This document shows, one piece after another, positions 47,455 to 54,486 of a stretch of 54,486 bases of DNA. This DNA comes from Pseudomonadota bacterium. GTDB lineage: Bacteria; Pseudomonadota; Alphaproteobacteria; Caulobacterales; Caulobacteraceae. Position numbers and translations under genes: made by a program. How positions within the stretch are numbered: position 1 is the stretch's first letter; each line of letters begins with the position of its first letter. Where the stretch lies: NCBI GenBank assembly GCA_023386645.1, contig JAEWJI010000054.1:1-54486 (forward strand), read 5' to 3'. The notes beneath the pieces are model-generated. The model was given only the letters and a program-made list of their open reading frames with translations, had not been told where the DNA came from and did not search any database.

Positions 47455-48617
47455 CAGCGGCTTATGGGAGCGCTCCGGGGCGGGGACAAGGCGGCCTGAA
47501 GCGCGGCGATCACCTGGGCGTTCACGAGCCGCACGTCATAGCGTTCGCGCGCCATCCACAGGGACTCCACGCCCATCCGTGGAGCGAGCGAAGGGTCGAG
47601 GATGAAGGCCTCCATGGCTCCGGCCAGCGCGTCCACGTCGCGGACCGGAACAAGCCGGCCGTTCACGCCATCGGTCACCGTCTCGCGACAGCCGGGGGCG
47701 TCCGTGGTTACCACCGGGCGGTTCATGGCCATGGCCTCCAGCACCGAACGCGACGCGCCCTCGCGCCAGGACGGCAGGACGAAGACGGAAGCCTCCGCGA
47801 GGGCCGGCCGCACGTCGTCCAGTCGGCCGAGATAGTCGACGCCGCCCGCGATCCAGCGGTCGACCTCCTCGGGCGCGACGGCGTCCGGCCCTGGATCGAT
47901 CCAGCCGGCGAGGCGGAAGACCGCCCCGGGATGGCGCGCCTTCAGACGGACGGCGGCGGAGGCGTATTCGCGCACTCCCTTGGCGCCGAGGAGACGGCTG
48001 ACCATCAGGAAGACCGGCGCGGGCGGAAGGGGCGCGGGCGCGAAAACCTCCAGATCGACGCCGGATCCGGCCGTTACCTCCGCCGGTGTCGAGGCGGGCA
48101 GAAGGCCTAGGCTGGTGAACAGGGCGAGGTCGTCGGGGTTCTGGAACAGCACCCGGTCGGTCCGGCGCAGAGCCATCCGGTAAAGAACCCGCGCGGCGAC
48201 GGCGGCTGTCGCATGCCGGAGCGAGGGACGAGCCGGGGGCGTGAAGGCGTAGCCGAGGCCGGTGATCATCGCGACCACCCGGGGCCTTCGGGATCCGAGT
48301 CGCGCCGCCGCCAGGGCGCCCCAGATGACCGGCTTGGAGGTGTAGGGCAGGATCACGTCGGGCCGTACTCGTCGGAAAAGCCGCCTCAGGCCGACCAAGC
48401 CGCCAAGCTCCGCCAGGGGGTTCATGCCCGTGCGGGAAAGCGGCGCGGTCGCGACCTCCGCCCCCATGGCCTGGAGCGCCCGGCGGGTCGCGTCGTCCAT
48501 GTCCGGGGCCGCGGCGGTGACGCGCCAGCCCCGCCGGACCAGCTCCCGGATCAGGGGGCCGCGAAAGCCGGTCAGGGACGGGGCGAAGGCGCCGAGCATC
48601 AGGACATGCGGGGTCAC
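47454..48617 (-). CDS. Glycosyltransferase family 4
   Basis: A 387-residue GT-B retaining enzyme. The N-terminal domain starts TPHVLMLGAFAPSLTGFRGP; the C-terminal domain shows VFLMVSRLLGAKGVREYASA and the donor-phosphate motif EGASRSVLEAMAMNRPVVTT. This E-x7-E pattern is typical of family 4. The GTG at 48617 overlaps the previous stop (GTGA). The longer upstream frame (to 49241) runs through the neighbour gene and is rejected. Adds one sugar to the repeat unit on the cytoplasmic face. Confidence 0.9.
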   Translation of the reverse strand: MTPHVLMLGAFAPSLTGFRGPLIRELVRRGWRVTAAAPDMDDATRRALQAMGAEVATAPLSRTGMNPLAELGGLVGLRRLFRRVRPDVILPYTSKPVIWGALAAARLGSRRPRVVAMITGLGYAFTPPARPSLRHATAAVAARVLYRMALRRTDRVLFQNPDDLALFTSLGLLPASTPAEVTAGSGVDLEVFAPAPLPPAPVFLMVSRLLGAKGVREYASAAVRLKARHPGAVFRLAGWIDPGPDAVAPEEVDRWIAGGVDYLGRLDDVRPALAEASVFVLPSWREGASRSVLEAMAMNRPVVTTDAPGCRETVTDGVNGRLVPVRDVDALAGAMEAFILDPSLAPRMGVESLWMARERYDVRLVNAQVIAALQAALSPPRSAPISR

Positions 48618-49699
48618 CGGGGGCGCGCCGGGAGCTTCCCTCCGCCTTCGGCCGCCTGGCGCCAGACGGACTCCAGCCGTCGCGCGGCGGCCTCGGCCGT
48701 GTAGAGATCGAGAAAGCGGGCATGGCCCGCCTCGCCCATCCGCTCGGCAAGGTCGGGCGCTGAGAGCAGCCGGGTCAGGGCGTTCGTCCACTCGGCGTCC
48801 GTCCGGGCCAGAAGGCCGGTCCGGCCCTCGACGACCAGATGGCGGTTCTCCCCGACCGCACTGGCCACCACCGGCAGTCCCACGCCCATGTACTGGACCA
48901 GTTTGAAGCCGCACTTGCCCCGTTCGAACGGGTCGTCGGGCAGCGGCATGACGCCCACGCGCGCGGAGGCGAGCAGGTCGATCTCCGTAGCCTCGCTCCA
49001 GGGCTCGACCGTCACGAAGGGCGGCCAGGGCTCGCCGGTCGGCAGGCCGATCGCCCGGAGCCGCCAGCCATGGCGCCGGTGCAAGGTCTCCAGCACGGGG
49101 AACAGACCCGCCAGGTGCCGGGCGGTGGAGGGCGATCCGATCCAGACCATGTCGATCGTCCGGGCCGCCCGCAGCCCCTGCCCCCGATAGCGGGCGGCCG
49201 GGACGGTGGTCGGAACCAGGGTCACCGGGGCCTCGGTCCATTGGGCCAGCTGGTCGCGCAGATGTCGGCTGCCCGCCGTGACATGGGTCGCGCGGACGAC
49301 GAGCGCCCGGGTCTTGCGGGTCATCCAGCGGTGGAAGAGCGAGGGCGACGCCCGCTCGTGGGACCTCCAGACCGCATCGTCGAAATCATAGACGACCGGC
49401 CGCCCGCGCGGCCCGATCAAGCGCTCGACCGAGGCGGGGAGGTGCGGAAGGAGCTCCTTCTCGACGACCACCACGTCGGCCCAGCCCGCGTCGATCACAA
49501 GGGACGCGAACCGCCTGAGAAAGCTCATCAGGACCCGCGACGCCCGTCCCGCGCCGCGGTCGGTCAGATAGGCGTCGGAGAAGAACGGCCGGTGGCGGAC
49601 CTGGTGACCGTGCGCCGTCAGGGCGTCGAAGAACTGGATCGAACGCTGGCGGCTGCTGGCGCCGCGCCGGGCGTGGCGCGTGTAGAAGAGCAGCCTCAT
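48614..49699 (-). CDS. Glycosyltransferase, GT-B family 1/4
   Basis: A 361-residue protein. N-terminal LLFYTRHARRGASSRQRSIQ, then VVVVEKELLPHLPASVERLI and VVYDFDDAVWRSHER; C-terminal FERGKCGFKLVQYMGVGLPV and VVASAVGENRHLVVEG is the donor-binding part found in a widespread GT subgroup. It is linked by ATGA to the GT2 upstream and by GTGA to the GT4 downstream. Substrate is unknown. Confidence 0.85.
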   Translation of the reverse strand: MRLLFYTRHARRGASSRQRSIQFFDALTAHGHQVRHRPFFSDAYLTDRGAGRASRVLMSFLRRFASLVIDAGWADVVVVEKELLPHLPASVERLIGPRGRPVVYDFDDAVWRSHERASPSLFHRWMTRKTRALVVRATHVTAGSRHLRDQLAQWTEAPVTLVPTTVPAARYRGQGLRAARTIDMVWIGSPSTARHLAGLFPVLETLHRRHGWRLRAIGLPTGEPWPPFVTVEPWSEATEIDLLASARVGVMPLPDDPFERGKCGFKLVQYMGVGLPVVASAVGENRHLVVEGRTGLLARTDAEWTNALTRLLSAPDLAERMGEAGHARFLDLYTAEAAARRLESVWRQAAEGGGKLPARPR

Positions 49700-50640
49700 T
49701 TCACGCCCCGCGACAGCAGGGCGCGCCAGGCGTGGAGCACGTCGCGGACGGCCTGGCCGCGCCCCCGCAACCCCGCCACGACGAGCCGGATGAGCGGCTC
49801 CACCACCCAGGTCAGGGCCGCCACCGAGGCCCGGGCGGCCCGGGACCCGTGCTTGTCGAAATACCGCAGGCGCGACGAGAGGCTGAGGTAGAGCCGCTCT
49901 CCCTTCACCGCCCCGGTCGCGCCGCCGCCTTCATGAAAGATTTCGCTGGCGGCGATGAAGCGCGTCCGGAAGCCGGCCCGCGCCGCCCGGAGACACAGAT
50001 CGACGTCCTCGAAATAGACGAAGAAGCGCTCGTCGAAGCCGCCGAGGCGACGAAACAGATCAGGGCGGATCAACAGGAAGGCGCCCATCACCTGGTCGAC
50101 GTCGCCGGACGCGGCGTGGTCGCGGCCCAGGCGATGGTGCTGGGCCCAGTCGAACCGGCCCAGCGCGCGCGACAGGCCGAGCGCCTTGATCCACAGGCTG
50201 AGGGCGGTCGGAAAGTTCGATGTGGAGACCGCCGGACCTCCCGGCCCCTCCATCCGGACCCCGAAGACGCCGTAGCGTGGATCCCGCAGTTCGGGCTGGG
50301 CGAACAGAGTCGCGAAGGTGTCGGCGAACACCCGCGTATCCGGGTTGAGGAAGAGAAGAAGATCAGCGGGCGGCCCTGCCGCGGCGGCCACGGCGACCCC
50401 GCGATTGCAGGCCCGGGCGAAGCCGAGGTTGTCGCCCTGAGGATCGAAGAGGACGGCTTCCGCATGACGCCGGGCCGTCGCCATCGAGTCGTCGGTCGAA
50501 CCGTTGTCGACCACCACGATGGTCATGCGATGCGAATGGGCGTCCCTCGCCTCGATCAGGGAGGCCAGGCAGGCGTCGAGGCGATCGCCGGCGTTCCAGT
50601 TGACGATCACCACCGCCAGACGGGGGCTCCAGTCGCTCAT
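49696..50640 (-). CDS. Glycosyltransferase family 2 (rhamnosyltransferase-like)
   Basis: A 314-residue GT-A enzyme. LAVVIVNWNAGDRLDACLAS (about 8-27), then VVVDNGSTDDS, the metal site FLNPDTRVFADTFA, and FDERFFVYFEDVDLCLRAAR. The N-terminus and the 'EDVDLC.R' motif are typical of WbbL/rhamnosyltransferase-like proteins. A C-terminal amphipathic region (LIRLVVAGLRGRGQAVRDVL) may touch the membrane. It lies between Wzy-like polymerase and GT-B, with ATGA overlaps at both ends. Confidence 0.9.
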   Translation of the reverse strand: MSDWSPRLAVVIVNWNAGDRLDACLASLIEARDAHSHRMTIVVVDNGSTDDSMATARRHAEAVLFDPQGDNLGFARACNRGVAVAAAAGPPADLLLFLNPDTRVFADTFATLFAQPELRDPRYGVFGVRMEGPGGPAVSTSNFPTALSLWIKALGLSRALGRFDWAQHHRLGRDHAASGDVDQVMGAFLLIRPDLFRRLGGFDERFFVYFEDVDLCLRAARAGFRTRFIAASEIFHEGGGATGAVKGERLYLSLSSRLRYFDKHGSRAARASVAALTWVVEPLIRLVVAGLRGRGQAVRDVLHAWRALLSRGVK

Positions 50641-51908
50641 CGGCCGGCCCGGGTCCGGGAACGGCGAAGCGCCAGGCCCCCATAGAGGAGATGGAGCCCA
50701 CAGGTGAGCGCGAGGATCTGCACCCACGTGCTGGCGATGGTCAGGAACTGGTCCTGAAAGAAGGAGAGCGCGACCGGATAGATGCAGAAGCCCTGCAGCG
50801 TCCGGACCATGTCGTTCTCGCGCGGCGCCGAGAAGACCAGCCCCAGAAGGCCGCCGATGCCGAGGAAATAGACGAGGTAGACGGGACCGAAGTCCGACAA
50901 GGGGGCGTGGACGACGGTGTAGACGTTGGTCAGGGCGGGCACGCGGATGAACGGCTGCACCAGGCCGGGCGGCGGCTGTTCCGACAGGCCGACGGCGTCC
51001 AGCACGGCGAGCGGAAAACGCAGGGTGAAGGCCCCGTCCATCGCCGGATCGACCCAGACCTGGCTCTGATCGAGCGCGGTGAGGGGGAAGACGAAATAGC
51101 TCAGCAAGGCGCGCAGTCCCAGAAGCAGGCTGCTCGAGGCCGACAGATCGGCCGTTCCGCCCTTGCCCACCAGCAGGCCGACGACGAGGAACATCAGGAC
51201 CAGGGCGGCCAGCATGGACAGGAGCGTTCGACGGCCCGGCATCGTCCTGGCGCTGGTCGCGAACACCAGGCCGATGACCAGGAGGAACAGGCTGGTGCGC
51301 TGGGTGAACAGTACGCATAGCCCGACGGCGCAGATCACGACCACCAGCCCCGGAGCCCGACGGATCAGGGACGCGCCCCGGTTCCTGACGTTCAGATAGA
51401 CGGCGGCCACGGCGACCGAGACGCCGAGGTAGGCGACGAGGCCCCAGTCCGCGCCCCGGTAGTTCACCTGTGTCCGGACGATCTGCAGGCCGGTGCGGGA
51501 GAGCAGGTCGCCCGTGAGTTCGCCCGCGGCCGTCAGCGCCCAGACGACCACGAGAATCGCATAGATCATGATCGCCAGGTCGATCGCGAGGCCGGGCGGA
51601 CCGGCCGCCTGGCGCGGCGGCTCTCTACGCGGCGGCGTTTTGCGAAGCGCCAGGACGGCCCTGAAGCCGAGCCCGAAGGCGACGACGGCTCCGACCACCA
51701 GCAGGTTTGCCGTCAGGGATGACGGATAGAGGTCGACCGGCTGGAAGGCTGCGATCAGATAGTGGACGCCGAAGACCACGACCCAAACCCCGATCAGCAC
51801 CTTGAGCGGCGCGGTCCGTCCGCACGGCGAAGGCGTCGCGAACAGCCAGAAGGCCAGCAGCAGCACCGTTGGGGCGAGGTAGCTGAACAGCAGGGCGGCC
51901 CCGCTCAT
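50637..51908 (-). CDS. Wzy-type oligosaccharide repeat-unit polymerase
   Basis: A 423-residue protein with about ten to eleven transmembrane helices and a large periplasmic loop (about 240-330). N-terminal SGAALLFSYLAPTVLLLAFW and C-terminal VQILALTCGLHLLYGGLALR are hydrophobic. The pattern of a long loop with GAFTLRFPLAVLDAVGLSEQ, then YLVYFLGIGGLLGLVFS, fits an O-antigen or capsule polymerase rather than a transporter. Polymerases diverge strongly, so the assignment rests on topology and the neighbouring flippase. The ATG overlaps the Wzx stop (ATGA). Confidence 0.75.
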   Translation of the reverse strand: MSGAALLFSYLAPTVLLLAFWLFATPSPCGRTAPLKVLIGVWVVVFGVHYLIAAFQPVDLYPSSLTANLLVVGAVVAFGLGFRAVLALRKTPPRREPPRQAAGPPGLAIDLAIMIYAILVVVWALTAAGELTGDLLSRTGLQIVRTQVNYRGADWGLVAYLGVSVAVAAVYLNVRNRGASLIRRAPGLVVVICAVGLCVLFTQRTSLFLLVIGLVFATSARTMPGRRTLLSMLAALVLMFLVVGLLVGKGGTADLSASSSLLLGLRALLSYFVFPLTALDQSQVWVDPAMDGAFTLRFPLAVLDAVGLSEQPPPGLVQPFIRVPALTNVYTVVHAPLSDFGPVYLVYFLGIGGLLGLVFSAPRENDMVRTLQGFCIYPVALSFFQDQFLTIASTWVQILALTCGLHLLYGGLALRRSRTRAGR

Positions 51909-53110
51909 CGCCGCCATCCCAGCATAGCGCCGCTGACGCAGTAGTAGGCGGTCGGGACAAAGATGGACGCCAGTAGCAAGGGAGCGGCCGGACCGTGGCC
52001 GGCGAAGACCGCCAGAACGGCGACGCCGAGGGGCAGGAGGCACAGCGCCAGCTTGGCCGTCATCCACCCGGTCTGGAGGCGCAGCTCATAGGGCTTGTGG
52101 CTGACCGACATGGCCTGGAGCGCAAGACAGGCGGCGGCGGCGAGCAGGGTCGTAGCCGGGCCGATCCCGGTCAGGCCGGCGCCGCCCTCCCCCGACAGCC
52201 GCAGCAGCCCCCAGCCGGCGGCAAGCAGGGCGACGGCGCACCCGAAATAGACGCAGATCCCGAAAGCCAGCGAGCGCCGCAGCTCCCCGAACCGGCCCTG
52301 GTCGTAAGCCCGCGACAAGGCCGGGAAGATCGCCATGGTCACCGCACTGTTGACCAGGGCGCAGGCGCGATAGGCGAGGTCCAGCAGGGCGGCCAGGGCG
52401 CCGGCCTCGGCGGCGGGCCCCACCCGCAGCAGCACCGCCTTGACAATCGTCAGGGGCGAACCCGCCAGGACCAGCCACAGGGCGGACTTGGCTCCGTAGG
52501 CCAGCATCCCCGTCATCGCCGCCCCGGGCGCCCGGAGCGCGTAGCCGCGGTTGAACAGCACCAGCGCCAGGGCGGCGGCTCCGGCCTGGGCCAGGGCGGC
52601 GCCGACCAGAGACAGCCGATCGGCCTGGAGGGCCAGAAAGGCGATGAGCAGGATCGCGCGCACCGTCTCCATCAAGGCCAGCCGGCCCGGCCGGCCCGCG
52701 ATCTGGAGCGATACGGACAGATGCGCGCAGGCGACGCTGGCGGTCGCGAGCAGGCCGAACGCGACCGCCGCGTCGAGACGATCCGCCGTCATCAGGATGA
52801 CCGCCCCGGTGACGAGGCCCGCCAGGCCCGCCAGCATCCAGGCGCCGGCCCGGTACATCGCCTCCAGACCCCCGTCCGAGGCCAGGAACCTGTACATCGG
52901 CTGGGTGATCAGGGCCGAGGCCAGGCTGGCGATCAGAAGGGCCAGGCCCAGGTAGATCGAGTACCGGCCGTACGTCTCCGGCCCCAGGGCGGCCAGAACC
53001 AAGGGCACGATGACGATCCCGGCAACGGCGGGCGCGACGCGGGCCAGGCCGTACCGGGTGACCAGCCCCAGGCGCGCGACGAAGGTCTGGTCGGCGGTCC
53101 CGGCGGTCAC
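51905..53110 (-). CDS. Wzx-type polysaccharide flippase
   Basis: A 401-residue MOP-superfamily protein with about 12 transmembrane helices: first YGLARVAPAVAGIVIVPLVL, GPETYGRYSIYLGLALLIAS, then SALITQPMYRFLAS. It flips undecaprenyl-linked repeat units to the periplasm for Wzy. The pattern 'PETYGRYS' near residue 45 is the family's hallmark for polysaccharide flippases. The start is GTG at 53110. It follows the dehydrogenase by 50 bases. Confidence 0.85.
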   Translation of the reverse strand: MTAGTADQTFVARLGLVTRYGLARVAPAVAGIVIVPLVLAALGPETYGRYSIYLGLALLIASLASALITQPMYRFLASDGGLEAMYRAGAWMLAGLAGLVTGAVILMTADRLDAAVAFGLLATASVACAHLSVSLQIAGRPGRLALMETVRAILLIAFLALQADRLSLVGAALAQAGAAALALVLFNRGYALRAPGAAMTGMLAYGAKSALWLVLAGSPLTIVKAVLLRVGPAAEAGALAALLDLAYRACALVNSAVTMAIFPALSRAYDQGRFGELRRSLAFGICVYFGCAVALLAAGWGLLRLSGEGGAGLTGIGPATTLLAAAACLALQAMSVSHKPYELRLQTGWMTAKLALCLLPLGVAVLAVFAGHGPAAPLLLASIFVPTAYYCVSGAMLGWRR

Positions 53111-53160
53111 CGGCGACGATCCGGAGCGGCAGGCGCTGCCGTTCGTGCCCCGGCCACGCC

Positions 53161-54441
<1,281 letters not shown>

Positions 54442-54486
54442 CGCGCCACTAGCCGACGGCCGGCAGAGCGCGGGGCGCGCGCGGGC

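Noticed and set aside
47454..47560. SOS box upstream of mmcB
   Set aside because: GTTC elements occur but not with the GTTC-N7-GTTC spacing expected for alphaproteobacterial LexA.

Overview
The window looks like a chromosomal stretch from a high-GC alphaproteobacterium of the Caulobacterales, most likely a Brevundimonas or close relative. This is an inference from gene content: a PodJ-type polarity protein at the left edge, an MmcB-type repair protein, a RegB/RegA/SenC redox module, and the gene order rpmH-rnpA-yidC-engB. Density is very high: about 55 protein genes or remnants, one tRNA and one candidate small RNA. No stretch over 300 bases lacks a gene. I see no transposase, integrase, phage gene, CRISPR array or rRNA.

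Left third (1-18,000). The incomplete podJ runs off the left edge. After it come a general-stress flavin-oxidase-like protein, an argD-argF arginine pair, a secreted M28 peptidase, a short-chain dehydrogenase, and a stress-like run of SRPBCC protein, zinc alcohol dehydrogenase and two tiny hydrophilic proteins. An enoyl-CoA hydratase follows, then a tightly overlapping mutM-DUF1697-membrane protein operon, an OPT-family transporter, and the rpmH-rnpA-yidC-engB ribosome/membrane-insertion operon on the minus strand. Double-hairpin palindromic repeats of one family sit between many of these genes.

Middle (17,600-31,600). A VTT-domain membrane protein is translationally coupled to an orphan sensor kinase. 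Facing it is a five-gene minus-strand polysaccharide cluster (19,852-24,585): nucleotide-sugar dehydrogenase, a two-domain glycosyltransferase-like protein, a GT2, a methyltransferase and a further GT-A-like protein. Its distal end has visibly lower GC and it lies just downstream of tRNA-Ala(CGC). Then come YggT, 3-hydroxyacyl-CoA dehydrogenase, a membrane protein, a DUF418 protein and hisS, followed by a strong small-RNA candidate. Next is a Crp/Fnr-type regulator broken by a single in-frame amber codon, flanked by two small genes.

Right half (31,600-54,486). Here are an M13 metallopeptidase, a Kef-type antiporter, a TetR regulator, a Rieske oxygenase, a His-rich alpha/beta hydrolase coupled to a methyltransferase, a class A penicillin-binding protein, DUF1810 and YgjP-like proteins, and an intracellular PHB depolymerase. 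The SCO/SenC-RegB-RegA respiratory redox module follows. The window ends with a minus-strand Wzx/Wzy-type polysaccharide operon (UDP-sugar dehydrogenase, flippase, polymerase, GT2 and two GT4s) whose last gene is the DNA-repair gene mmcB. Nearly all its junctions are 1- to 4-base stop/start overlaps.

The points most worth a second look are the candidate sRNA at 29,837-29,954, the amber-interrupted Crp/Fnr gene, the low-GC tRNA-proximal polysaccharide cluster with its unusual two-domain protein, the repeat whose stem contains the Shine-Dalgarno of rnpA, and the coupled VTT protein/sensor kinase pair.
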